A DNA stretch of 64,000 bases from Rostratula benghalensis (lineage: Eukaryota > Chordata > Aves > Charadriiformes > Rostratulidae), in contig VXAI01000097.1 in the NCBI GenBank assembly GCA_013399305.1, forward strand, positions 1,440,277 through 1,504,276. The letters run 5' to 3'. Position 1 is the stretch's first letter, and each line of letters begins with the position of its first letter. The notes under the pieces were generated by a model that was not told where the DNA came from, searched no databases, and saw only the letters and a program-made list of their open reading frames with translations. Of the stretch, positions 9,801-22,589 are shown piece by piece. The translations under genes were made by a program, and so were the position numbers.

Positions 9801-12800
9801 TAACTGAGGTCACTTTCATCTGGTTATTTTGGGAACAGGCAGCAATGGCTGCACCACAGCTCAGCTTTGGCTTGCAATTCCACTGGGCCCCTTGATTCCC
9901 TCGTGGCTCAGGTGGGACCAATACCAAAATTGTGGGACCGTGACTGCTCTAAAAGCTGGGAGCAGAATTACTTTATGGGGAGGAAACAAGCAAATGTGAA
10001 GCAGAAACATCCTCTAGACCTACGTGCCACGAATACGTTTTCAATATTTAGCAGCGTAGGCAACTCTACCTTTTAAAGCTCATGCATGGAAGATGAGTGA
10101 GAGGAGGATCCAATGTCAGACACAGGATCCACACTCTGCATCCCTTCTCCTTCCCTTTTATAAGTCCTCAGGATTTTGAGAGCCAGTTGGTGGGGACAGA
10201 CTTTCTACTTTTATGTACTTGAGATAACAACACAACTTACCTTGCTTACTTTGGTATTGCCTAATTTACAGGATTTGGGCAACTGTCTTTCTTGGCTTCC
10301 TTTGGTGTACTGACTTGTATTTCCAAAAATACCTACGGAGAGTCTCTAGGAAATGTAGGAGGGTTAGAAGAGCTAAAGATATTCAGATCAGATCTAATGA
10401 CCCTTTTCGGTGGTCTTCCATGTTATAGTCTTTCTGTCCTGGTTTTTGTGGGAATGATGATGTTTTCAGGTGAAATAGTACTGCAGCTACTCTGAAATCA
10501 ACTTCATTATTTAAGATACGAGTAAGGCAGTGCTGTCTTATGAATTGTAGGCTTTTTTTTTGTTGTCTGCTCCTTTTTCTTATGAGTATTTGGCCAAAAA
10601 GACTGCATAAATCAGAGTGCAGAGTAAGTTGAGGTGGGGCTCAGTTCTTCAAAGCCTTGTTCACACAGTGGCTTTCCCCTTGAACGAAAGAACATCTGAG
10701 ACCCAATTAAATAAGTTTCGCCACTTTGTGTTTCTGTGACAAGTGAGATTTTTATTACTTTTCCCCCCAGTGCAGCTCTTTTTCCAGTGCTGAAAAACAC
10801 TGAGCTATTTATAGGTGTAACCCAAATTTCCAAAAGGGGCAGGATGTAATCTTCATGGAAAGTTTTGAAATCTGCCATTGAGTGATCTCTTGTTTGCTTG
10901 GCGAGATTTGCCTAACACCTTTTTTGTGCAAGACCTGGGTTCATGCACTTTGGTTGAGATTTCAGTGCAATGTGGTGATGGAAACAGCCCCATCGAAGGT
11001 GCAGCTTGGCTCCTACAGTCAGATTTGCATCACCTACTGTGATCTGCCCAAGAAAGCAGGTGTCTCTCCAAAGGTGGTCGTGTAGGTTGCAGCCATGATC
11101 GGTCGGTAGGCTAGAGAGCTGCTGGCTGGAGATGCCCATCTCACCCCACTTATTAAAGAGGGAATACAAATGACTGTGTTGGGCTAATTGCCTTGTTGCC
11201 AGGTGGCTAAAGCTCAGTGGGGTGAACCCACCCTGAATGCGTGTGCCAGGGCGGAAGGGTTTGGGTTTTTTGCAGCAATGATTGTACTTATTTCTGTTTC
11301 AGCAAACGACCTGTAGTAACAGGCTTAGCAGACTAGGTGGAAAGGGGAGGCTGTAATTCGCAAACAGGAAAATGTTTTGCCATCAATAGTGTTAGGAGTG
11401 ACTAAATATTGTCAAGAGTTTGAGTGAATGAAGGAGGAAAGTATGCTTTTACGGGGATTTGGCATTCAACAAAGAAACACAATTTTAAAATACTTCAGAA
11501 AGATGATCCTTGCACTTGAAAAATAGCAGATGGACAGAAAAGTAGGATTTGCTGGAGAGAAAGGAAAACTCGTGGACTTTGTTTCAACAAGTCATTAATG
11601 CTGCTAAGCTGTAACCACCTTCGTATTTTTTGCAATGTTTACACATGCCAAACACAAAAAAAGCAAATAAATGAAATGGTAAACCTCTAATAAATCCTCA
11701 GGGGACCCACATAATAAACACAGACGTGTTACCCTTATCAAACACGAAGGAAAGACATCAGTTTTCAACACCGTTGCCCAACATGTGATAGATGCTACAT
11801 TCCATCAGGTCTCCAGCACTTTTTGGAAATTATGCATCTGGTCAAAATATTTCAGGGCTTTTTGAAGGAGGGAGAAGGAGAGACCATTGCTAACAACCAT
11901 TGTCAACGTGGCATCTCCTGCCTACTGTGGAGTCTGTGGGCTAAATCAAGTTTCAGGGAGAAGCAAAAGCATCTGGACCCCACCAAAAGAGGCAAAGTAG
12001 GGACTTCATTACCAGATTTGAGTTTCACAGATGTGATGGCCAGCACCTAGCAATCTGTCTTTGCCGTTTAATCCCTGTTAGGTTTGGAAGCAAATGTGCT
12101 CAGGGTGATTCTCCATAGCTGCCATGCCACTGGAGCACGCAGCATGGGTACAGGGAGCTGCTGCATCCCTTGGGTTTGCTCTTTCTTTCACTAGCTCCCG
12201 ATCAGACTCCTTGAGCCTATGCCTATTCAAAACTGATGTTAAAAAATCATTGAGTTCATTGGATTGAATCCTTGTCATAGCACTTTGGGGCTTTCTGGGA
12301 ACCAGCACCTCGTTTACTTGTGTGCTTGCAGTGATGTTTGTGCTGGGTCTGTTTCTAAAGAAGACCCTGTAACATCCAAGCTGTGATTTTTACAATTTAT
12401 TTATTTATTTACCTATCTGAATTAAGTTTAAATTGTGTAAAAGCTGTCTTACACTAGTGCCTTGCTTATTTTAGCAGTGTGTGTGGTTGCCAGCCTCCAG
12501 ATGCTCCGGGTGCAGCTCAGCATGGCTAGGAAGAGGCGTTTGGCACCTTTCACAGCTTAGGTCCAGCAGAGGACTTATATCTGACCATCAAATGCCACAG
12601 TCCCTCACTTTTAGGTGCCTGTCCCCTGCAGTGGTATCCTGTTTTAGGCAGTTAAGTGCCCTATAAAGTGGGGAGTACTTGAAATACCATCCCGCCACAG
12701 CTTGGGCACTTCACTCAGCACAGTGATCAGGGCACTTAGCGAGGGCAGAGATGGGCTGGGCTCCAGCCCTTAATCTCAGAGCTCTTACTGTGCTATACAT

Positions 12801-13990
12801 TAAAGAGGAGACGAGTAAGGTACAGAAGCCATTGTGGGACTCACGTTTCCCATCCCTTTTGTAAGTGCTATAAGGAACAGGGTCATGCTCACACTTGCAA
12901 GGCACCAGAGAAGAGGCTTTTTGTCTCATGCTCCTGTATGCAGGCACCTCTGCCTCAGTCGAGCAGTGGTGTTGGGCCATCTGGCTTTCACCCTCAGCTG
13001 CTGGATTTTGTTTAGGCCATAATACAAGCTGGATCATGAACCACACCGGGACTAAGTCAGTTCTGGCTGTAGCCGGGGACTCGGCTCTTCCCACCTGAGC
13101 ACTCAAAGGTAAAATAAACAAGAGCGCCAGGGCTTTCCAGGGACTGCTTTCCTATTGATCAGAGCCAATTTGTTTGTCTTCTGGCTTTAAGTATTTCTAA
13201 CTGTATTTTGCTTTTATGTGGAACGCCCCCCCCAGATGTGCAAAAGGGTCAGTTGTGGAAGGATTCACGGGCTCAGGTTTAAATTACGCCGCTAAATATC
13301 CAGAGTTCAACCCGTCCTTGCCTACCGTTTAATCCTCTTTCCCACTGCAGTTTGCCGTGATGATGGACTTGCTAGTAATTATCAACGTGTTGCTGCTCGT
13401 CGCTTGGGTGCTGTGGCTTTCCCGCAGCTACAGCTAGCCCATGTTGTCCTGACACACTCAGTAAAGGTCTCTTGGCAGCGCTGGCTGGGTCGAGCTCTCC
13501 TGTTGGTTGACTCAGTTTCCCTTCTCACGGGGTGTATTTCTGATGTTGGCCTCCTTTCATTGACACGGTGTGATTTAGCAATGTGTGCTCTGCGTGATGA
13601 GCTCTCCATCTGGCAGATAATTGCCTGCTAGTTTAAATCCTGTCTTAACTTCAGTTTCTCAAGATCACGAAACCTGCTGGTGCCTTCTGGTTGGTTTAGC
13701 AGGCTGTTTGCAAAAGGATTTGTTACCAGCTAAAGCCATGTGGGCAAATTCCTGTGAATTTTTTTGGAATGTTATGTGAGACAGGTGAACTTTTAGGTCC
13801 TGCTTACTAAGCTTCTTGTCCTTATTCTGCATTGAGTTTGGCCATCTAGCACATGGGTTTGTTGACCAAGCTGCTGGCAGCAAGGCGCTGGTTGTTTGCA
13901 CTGGTTATGCAAAGTGGGAGCCCCGGGTACATTTTAGGACCTGGTGAATGCTGAGACTTGTTACACAACACATGCTGGTGTCCCTCTTTC
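9801..13990. other. Intron segment, no gene seen
   Basis: No exon, RNA gene or named repeat recognised. A short ATTT repeat lies at 12395-12411. CpG is slightly raised around 13265-13330. Confidence 0.55.
12395..12411. repeat. (ATTT)n microsatellite, four units
   Basis: ATTTATTTATTTATTTA. It resembles an AU-rich element, but inside an intron this has no evident meaning. Confidence 0.7.
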
Positions 13991-14004
13991 CTTCTTCCTT
14001 ATCT

Positions 14005-14305
14005 TCTCCCCCGTTCCTTGGATCCCTGCGCTGTTCTGCGGTGAGGCGCCGTGTCTGTGGAGTTCGCCTGCTGCAAGTTTCTACAGGGCTGTCCCTGCAC
14101 AGTGGAGACCTTGCGGGGGCTGCTTTTGTAATAGCTGCTGTAAATAACGAGGATAACCACCAGACACCGACTGCCCCATGAGATAGCCAGGTATGGCTGG
14201 CGGCACTGGGGACCGCCTCGGGCCCAGCTGATGGTGTGTCCAGCAGGCACTGGGAGCCGGCAGGCAGTTGTACACCGGGCGTGGTGCTTGCCGATAGGGT
14301 GGCAG
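14005..14305. promoter_or_regulatory. GC- and CpG-rich stretch, weak CpG-island candidate
   Basis: About 16 CpGs in 300 bp at roughly 60% GC by hand count, well above the neighbouring intron. Several overlapping ORFs on both strands are open here, which GC-rich DNA produces by chance. No promoter motif is clear. Confidence 0.3.
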
Positions 14306-14309
14306 CATC

Positions 14310-16960
14310 TTTCTCACAGCCTTCCCTCTTGCCTTCAGGAGGACAAGGCAGGTTTCTCATCCACCCCTCAGCCTCTTCGGACCTCCATGCTGTTATTTGC
14401 TGTTCGGTGGGTGTGCTGGCCCAAGGTGAGGGGCAGGGTCTGTCCCTTCCAGGGATGCGCCTTGAGATGCTCCTGGTGAACGGGTGACAGCCATCACATC
14501 ACACGTCCAGCCCTTGTACTCCTAGTGGCTGTTTCGGGGCTGGGACTTCAGTGGTGCTGGCTGCTGGTACAACTTCCAGAGGGTTTGCCACCGTGATCCT
14601 TTGCCCTTCTCCTTGCACAGAGTCTCAGGGGCCATAGCATGAGGTGGTGACAGTCCCACAGAGGTTCTGCTGCCCGGCACAGGCAGTCGTGGGATGTCTG
14701 TGGCCAGCCCCAGGACTCAGGGCAGGCTGTGCACTGGATGATGGTGTTGTCTTTGCAGTCCATGGGAGCAACACCTTTACACACAAACTGGGAATTTGGC
14801 CCAGTTTGGGTATAGATGGTGACTATATTTTTTCCTTATCCCTTGTGACAAGTTTTAGTCGTCCATACTGTCTGGTTCCTTCAAACTCCCTTATGGCTCA
14901 GCTAATAACTGTGTCTGGGACTTTATTCAGCTTTAAGAGGCTTTAAACTAAGAAATTCCTTTTTACTACCAACAGCACTGATGGACGTGACCAATTAATG
15001 GCAATAAACTCAGGTGAGAACTGAGAAACAAGGACATTTTTTCTGTTATATGCAGGGAACTTGTTTGTTTTGTATGAATGAATTTTATGAACTTGTGTAC
15101 AATCTGCTTTTAAAATACGCCTCTTGCCAAGCAGTTGGGATTTCTTAAGCTGAGATGACTGATTCACTCCTTGGCTCAGCCAAACATGCAACAGACTGTG
15201 CTGAAGCGCTGAGACGATCAGATAAAATTCTTCACTCCACTGGTGGCAGCTGAGCATCCATCCCTTCTTTTTTCCTGGGGGAAAATCCTCCAGGAGAGGC
15301 TGTATCGCCAGCTCTGACGTGGTGACAGTGATTCTCTGGGTTTTTGTTCTGCATCTCCTTGATCAGCCTTTAGCTGTCAAATGATCCCGTTGCTCTTTTC
15401 AGGGCTTAAAGGGAAAGTGAAGTGACAACTTTGACAGACAATTTGAAAGCTTTTTCAGACTGTGAAGCGTTCCATGGCGTAAATAACTTTACACATCCTA
15501 TGGGATGATCCATAGGGATCATATAAGGGTGTTTGTTTTCTTTTTTACTAATCTAGTGCTGTGTAAAGTTGGGATATTGTGCATTTTCAAGTATTTAAAT
15601 GCACTTATATGAATGACTAGCGATAAGAAAAGACTAATTAAATTTTATTCCTGTGCTGAAACCGAATTTAAAAGAAATCAGTCGGAGATTTCAGCAGTTG
15701 TGAAATTTGCAGTGTTGTTCTTTGTACTGTAGAGCCTTTGTGCTCACTGCTGTAGTCATATTACACGACATTGCCTAATACCCAGCAAGGTGTGTTCTTG
15801 GCTCATTCAGCAGGTAAGGCTCCCTCAGGGTCACTGAATCCCTCCATGTACTCAGCAGAGAGCTCAGCCTGATGATTTTACAGCCACGCGTCTGCGTTTC
15901 CAGAGATTTTTCCCTTTAGCAGTAGTTTTCCCTTTTATGATACAGTGATTCTTAAAAGCAGGTCTGTGGCTAGTTTTGTGACCAGCGTCGTCCTTTCCTG
16001 CTTCTCCCTCTTTGCAGGCAGCAGTTAATTTGCTGGTGGTCCATCCTGGGGATGGTTTTTTTGCTGTTGAACACCTGCTCCATCCTCATGGTGTGGTGGG
16101 AGAGGCTGATGGGTGTAGGCACCTTGCAAAGATGCTCAGGTCCTGGGATGGGGGCTCAGTCTCACAGCTGAGAGCTGGTCCTCTAGCAAATGAAATGCTG
16201 ATCCATTAGAGCTTCAGGGTAATTTAATACCTTTAGGAAAGTACAATAGTTAATAAACCCACACAAAGAAATCATCACTGCTTCTATTCTTTATTAGATA
16301 TCTTAATTTATTCGCCATTTCTGTGCCTAGGCATTTCGTAGCATTTAATTTTCTCAGTGATAATTTATGAGTCATGAAATCTCTTGGAACAGGTTAGCCT
16401 CTGTGTGATGGCATTTCAGCACCTCTTGCATTTCCATCAGTTGGATTGTGTGTTGCTGCTTGTTTAGAGGCAACGCTGCCACTTCCCCGAGAAAAGCAGT
16501 ATTTTGTTACTTGGGTGTGATGTGCCAGGACCATGCTGCCCTCTCTTTGGAGACAGGCCCTCCACCTACTTATCTGAAATGCTTACCAAATACTAGGATG
16601 GAGAATTATACCATTTTCTGAAGTGACACTGTTTGGGTAGCTTACTTTTCTTGTCCAGCCACTGCCTATGTGTTTGAGTTGGTTCAGGAAGATGGCAGCT
16701 GTAAAACGTGTTGCTGCACGGGGCTTCCACCGCAGGGGTTTGTCAAGTGGGATGGGTTTATTAAAGAAAATGAGGCATTACATGCTGGTATATGAGGCAC
16801 TGTGAATGTCTCTTCTCTGTACTATTCTGATAGTTCCTAGTCAAGAAAAGTTAATTTATATGGTAAAAAGAACAAGTTGGGGAACAGATATTTTGTTTCG
16901 CTGGAGGTATCACTTATGGTAGAGGATTGCGTCTTTCGTATTGCAAAATGAAAACCAAAC
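14310..16960. other. Intron segment, no gene seen
   Basis: Nothing recognised beyond small imperfect inverted repeats near 15498-15526. Confidence 0.55.
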
Positions 16961-16989
16961 AGGGCTGTGATTGCTACCTACCTCTCTGA

Positions 16990-17210
16990 GGTGCTTATGG
17001 AAAACAGAGTTAAGAGCAGGACAGTTTGAAGGGGAAAAATCTGTAAGTGGACTGACTCTCAATAAATTTAGGAGGGATGTTAGATGGGTGTTTGAAACAT
17101 TTAAGGAAGCAAATTTCTGGAACAAGGTCTCTGTGGAGAGATCCAAAGAAGTGAGAAGTGTAGCTGGGTTTAAGATGAAGCTTGATAAATTAATGAAAAA
17201 CTTGATAGTT
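16990..17210 (+). mobile_element. Possible ancient CR1-like LINE 3' fragment
   Basis: One reading frame gives RRDVRWVFETFKEANFWNK, then FKMKLDKLMKNL. This follows the CR1 C-terminal pattern (basic stretch, FF/VF, HWN/FWN, then FKTRLDxFL) seen in the better copies at 39 and 44 kb. Divergence is high and no 3' microsatellite is left. It could be chance. Confidence 0.35.
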
Positions 17211-17261
17211 TGTAAATATTGTTATGTATATGCAACACAATTCCTTGAGAAGCTTCCGTGA

Positions 17262-20200
17262 CTAGAACGTTGAACTTGTTGGTGGGAAAATTATTTCCTG
17301 TTGTCTTTTTGCTACAGAAATTAAATACACGTATTAACAAATTGCAAATGCATTAGCCCTTTGAACTGCCCGAACTTGTGTAAGTTGTGTGTTGATAACA
17401 GCACTGCTATCTTCTCCTAAAACTGGTATCAAAAGAAGATGAAGAATCCACAAGGCAGTGTGGTTCAATAGATAAGTGAATGGGGCTGGAAGTTACTCAC
17501 AAATGTCACTGGCTGCAAGTTGCAGCAAATCTGAGCCAATCTTCCCTCTGCCTGCTACAGTTCTTCCCTTCCCAGCACCTGCATGACCTTGTGCTGGGCT
17601 GTTTCCATGCACCAAGTTGCTAAAAAGCCAACCTGCTTTTGAAAAAAAAACAACAAACCCAAACCAAACTTCTGACTTAGCATGAAGAAACAAAAGAAAC
17701 AACTCAGTCCATCAAAGGAGTATCAAGAGACAGTGCAAGGGAGGATGAAAGATGATAAAAAGCCAAACTACCAGTAAAAAACAAACAAACAAAAGGGTGT
17801 GAAGAAGCAGTTTGAGGCAGAATGAGATGAGTGCCAGTGCAGAGGAGGAAAGAGACTGTGGCAGCCAGCCTTTAGATTAGTTTAGGACTCCTGTGCAAAT
17901 GCCATGAAAGCCTAAAGAAATGTACTCATTTTTGTTAGGTTTTTTAGAGTAGGATTTTCATTACCTGGTGCTGGAACAGTTCAGCATGGTTGGACAGATA
18001 CTAGGGATGGTGAAAAAGAGGGGGCAGTAATTAAGTGGATTTAGGATCTGCCCTTGGCTTGGTGGATTCTCTGCTGCTTCTTCTTGGAGGAGATTATATA
18101 TGCTTGTACATGCTTGTGTTTTGTTCCTTCTGGAAGGCAGAAAGTCTCTAGAAAGTTATTTCAACAGATGAGAAGGTTATGCTGTCCCTGTGTGACCACA
18201 TTGACTCAGAGGAAGGAGAGAATTTGTTCCAGTGGTCTGTGTATAATATTCAGCACCTAATCCACGTAGGCAAGTATGTCAGCACTCACCACGCTCTTCT
18301 GTGGGTACAGAACTCCTGGCTTTTATCTGTATGAAGTTCTGCCACCTACAAGTTCTACAGCTTGAACCTACCACAGATTTAGTGATGCAAAATGCAGCTG
18401 CATTGTGCTAACATCAAAACCATAGGAGATTCAGTAAACATGTTTGAAAACACCTGTCTTGGAAACTTAGAGTGCAGGAAATATTGTAATAAATTAATGC
18501 AAAAATACACAACTGAATAATTATAATTCTTCATTCCCTGTAGATTGCTGCCCTTCTAGGTTTGTTTAAAAAAAACCAACCAGATGTTGGTTAAAAAGAG
18601 GTAAGAAATTCTCTGGTAGTAAGGATTTTGCCTTGAGAAAGTGTATGTATTCATGAGCTCTGGCTCAGTCCTTTGAATTATCTAGGCACTACTGTAACCG
18701 ATAAGTGAATGCTGATAACCCTGTTAATATTTTAAGAACCCTTTGCAACTATAGGGGAGCAGTCGGTAACTATCACATTCCTTTGCATTGCAGGACAGGT
18801 TTTTTATTTGCTATCTTAATGGTGTTATACGCATATGAGGGTTTTTTGAGGTCTGTTCACCTTGTCTCACGGCAGTTCCTTGGCAAGCAGCCTCATAACT
18901 CTTTTTAAGATGCTTCTTACTCACAGCAGCTGGACTCATTGCTGGCCCTGGTGCGACTGGGATTTGGATTGCAAATTCCTGATCTGAACAAAGAGGAGGA
19001 ACAGAAAAGGCTGGTCTCTGGCCTCTCTCACACTTTGGGAAACCTTGTGGGCTTTGGAGGATTGTACTCATAACTCTGGCTACGCTTGGGGGGAGAAAAA
19101 AAAAAAAAAAAGGAAAACAGCCTCTCTCTTTGCAAAGATGGGTGTAGCCCCACCAGTAGGCACGTTGCTAGAGGAGGGAAGAGAAAGGTGGCTCCGGGGA
19201 GGCTGCTGGGATTTCAGGCACCATCTTATCTAGAGCTACTTGGAGCCTTGTCTACACTTTTTCCCTTTTTATCTTTGCCCCTGCTTTGTCTCCTCAGGAC
19301 CACAGGGCTGGAAGTCAGCGTTTTTCAAAAAGACAGAGGGGTGGGAGGAACCTTGTATGGAGACAAAGCGGGATGCATCTGCATGTGTTCCCTCATGGCG
19401 CTGGGCAGCTGCAGCCAAGGGCCTTACAAATCCAAGAAGCGGCTTGCTCTAATTGCTTTCACGAGACTGTATTAACTGGGTAGGATTTGGCCTGTACTGG
19501 CTTGTGTTTGGTGAGGAGCAGAGGAGATGAGTCAAACCAAACAGGGTGACTCATCAGAACTGGGCTCATGCAATGGTTTGTGCATATAAAAACTCTCAGA
19601 GTTGGGAAATGGGCTGTAATGGTCGTGAAATCATTATCTCCCCTTTGGTTTGCCAGCTCAGAGCTGTTGAAGAAGACCTATAAAGTCCATGTCAGTCATA
19701 GTTAGAGCAAAAGGTGATGGTGCTTGGCTGACATCTAATTCCCCAGGGCTGCAGGCAGGGACACTGATCTGACTGCGAGGCAGCCACCAAGACTAAACTT
19801 GCATCCTTTCACCTGGGGTTGTCTTTTTGCCATCTCTGTCATTGAAGGTGGCCAAAAAAAAGCTCAAACCACTCATTTGTGTGGAAACGTGTACAGATGA
19901 CTTTGCATAATAGGTAACGTTTGGTCTGTAGTTATTCATTGGTTTGGTTTAGGAAGTGTGGCCATTGCTTCCCTGAAGCCAGCCTTGTGTAGCGTGATGA
20001 AGAAAGCTGCTTTCATGTCTCCCAAGCTGCCTTTTGGTTTGAAATCACCCTCCCTCTTACTCTTCTCTCAGGCGTCCATGTGTTAAAGACATTCACCGCA
20101 CGCTGAGATCTCCACCTCTCTGGTGGCATAAAGCCACAGGTCTTCTTCTTAATGGACTCGGACGAGGCAGAGTCAGATGGACACCAGGATTACTCTGCCC

Positions 20201-22200
20201 CTCACCATAGGATCGATCAGAATAAACCCAGTCAGGGATGCTTTCCTCCTGCAGGAGGAACCCTCCTTAAGGGGTGAGCTAGAAGGCAGCCCCAGCTGGG
20301 AAGCTCTGGGAGGAGACCCTGGTTTGATCTGTAGATGAGAGCTTCTGTGGATGAAAAGCTGGTGGGGCAGCCAGGCACCAGGGCCTGAGGGCTGTGCTCA
20401 GCGGGAGGCTCAGCCCCGGGCTCCTTCACACCCATCTCTGCAGACAGGAGCAGTCCTTCATAAGGTGTTGTCTTGAATATAATATGCACAAAACCAGCCT
20501 CTGGGAAAAGCCGATTCTCACCAGAGAAGTTTTTTCAGTGTATCCTGCTCTGTGAGTGAGTTATGATTTCTGTGAGGTATAACACACCCTTTTTGGTTGT
20601 GTTTGTTAGTCAAAAAAGTAGGCTGGCTTCCTGTTGTTTCAGGAGAAGGGAGTCTGAAGGAGAGGCAGGTAAACAGTGACAGAGGGTCTCCTGGCACAGC
20701 TCATTTTAGGACTGGGAGGCTGCAGAGGGACTGGGATTTAGCTGGGCTGCCTGATTTAGTGTCATGTGTAGGTAATTAAGGTATGCCCTCCAATTAGCCT
20801 AAACGGACCTATCCTTGATGTGTGAGATCAAGGAGCCCAACTGCCATACAGATAGTAGAAAATAGTTTGGATTATTTTAACCACTGCTTTGCATGTTTAA
20901 GTAATTTAAAATTAGAAAAGACCTGCCCTGCTAACGTTGACAGAAGCTCATTAAGCAAGGCAGGGATGCTTGCTTGCCTGCCCCGCAGGCTAAATGGCAG
21001 AGCCTGGCTGGGCCGGCACGGCTCCCTCTGCTCTGTCCCATCCCGGCGTGGCCAGGATCCATCCCTGCAAGCCAGCCAGCTTGCCAGGGCACTGCTGCAC
21101 CAGCCAAGAACTGCACCAAGTCCAGTGCTGACGCTGCTGCAGGTGATGGTATGTGGCGCCTTCTTTTATTTACTACCATGAGCATCACCTCTCAGTGCTT
21201 TCATGAGCATCGCCTCATTAAGGCTAAATTAGATGAGGCCAAAGGGATGTCTGAGCTAATATCCCCACTCTAGTTCTGCCTGGTAACGAATATTAAGGAA
21301 AGAGTATGAGAAACCAGGCAAGTACAGACTGGTCCTTCCCTTCTTGTGTTGTCCCAGCTCCCGGAAGGCAAATGTTTCATGGCTTTTGGGGCTACAGGCT
21401 TCCCCTGGATCATAATGTTGACTCGCCATGGGGTAAGGCAGTGCCACAATCAGTGTCCCCCTCACCTCTCAATCCCTCTCTGAGGTTTCTGTCTGATCAC
21501 AGTCTCTGCTGTTCAGGTGTGTGCTTGCAGAAATTGTCTTCTGTTAAAACATGTTGCCTGATCATTTCCCTAGGTGATCTTTAGTTTTTATATTGTGAGG
21601 AACAGGGATTATTTGTTAGTTGTTCCCCTTCTTGTTGTGAATTTACATTTCCTTGTCATGCCTCCTCTTAGCTGTCTGTTTTCCCACCCTACAAGGAGTG
21701 CCCCTAGTCTAGTAACTCACTGTGAAGATGATTCCTCCAGATGTGTCTGACTTGCCCAGGAGGGTGTAAATGAAAGCATCTCACTGTAAATGACTGCATT
21801 TATGCTAAAACTGTTTTCCAGGGAAATTACAGAGGTGGTAGCTGTCAGCAGTGTTCTCAGATGGCTTGAACTTTGGGCTTTTTTCTGCAAAATTTTTACT
21901 GTGTTTACACCATTTTTTAAAACTCCTTTGCAAAACTTGCAAAGCTTTGGCCATAGAAACACTATCCTTGGGTGGCCACCGGCTACTGTCTGAAAAGCAG
22001 CGGGGTGCCACATCTAGTTTTGTGTTATCCTCTTTGCTCATCCCTCTAACTGGGGTGGTTTGGGTACAGCTAATACCCATTCCGGTACACAAATAGTAGC
22101 TCTATTACCTCCCCACTCATGTTAGAGCAAAGCTTAGTCATATATTTCAGAGAAGAATAAAGAACCAGGTGCAGCGAATGTATTTTTACATTTTTATTTG
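17262..22200. other. Intron segment, no gene seen
   Basis: Unique intronic DNA with an A16 run at 19096-19111. Short ORFs show no domain or family resemblance. Confidence 0.55.
19096..19111. repeat. Poly(A) tract, A16
   Basis: Uninterrupted A run preceded by GGGGGG AG. Confidence 0.85.
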
Positions 22201-22229
22201 TATTTGTTGGCAGCCTTTTAGCCTGCAGA

Positions 22230-22580
22230 TTGCCAACGCAAACGCGCGCGGGAGAGCTGTGCCGAGCGGGGCAGGTGGTACGGGGGAGCCGGGACCTGGG
22301 CTGGGTTTCTTGTCAAAATTAAGATGTTCGTCCCCATTTGATGTTTGATTCCATTTGAGCCCCTCTCCAGGTAATTGCTGGTTGTGGAAACCACCAGGAG
22401 AAGGGGCGGGCGGGTGGGAGATATCCATGACTTCAGGGTCTCTGCTCACCTGAAGCCCACGTGTGTGTATCGCACCAGCCGAGCTGACCCCTGCGCTGCC
22501 GGCCGCAGGGACCACCATGACTCTCTCTTCCCCAGGGGGAGAGCTCGACTCAAGCTAAACATTTCACCTCCCGTGCCAGT
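22230..22580. promoter_or_regulatory. CpG-rich stretch, candidate regulatory element
   Basis: About 20 CpGs in 350 bp, including a run of four consecutive CpGs near 22242-22250 and GGGGCGGGCGGG at about 22404, which contains an SP1-type GC box. The flanks are CpG-poor. No TATA box or coding exon is associated. Confidence 0.35.
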
Positions 22581-22589
22581 TTGTTTATT

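Noticed and set aside
13905..14360. 151-codon minus-strand ORF with several overlapping ORFs on both strands
   Set aside because: GC-rich DNA depletes stops in all frames. The translations are low-information and match no domain.
15498..15526. Overlapping short inverted repeats (CCTATGG/CCATAGG and ATGATCC/GGATCAT)
   Set aside because: Arms of only seven bases are common by chance in 60 kb.
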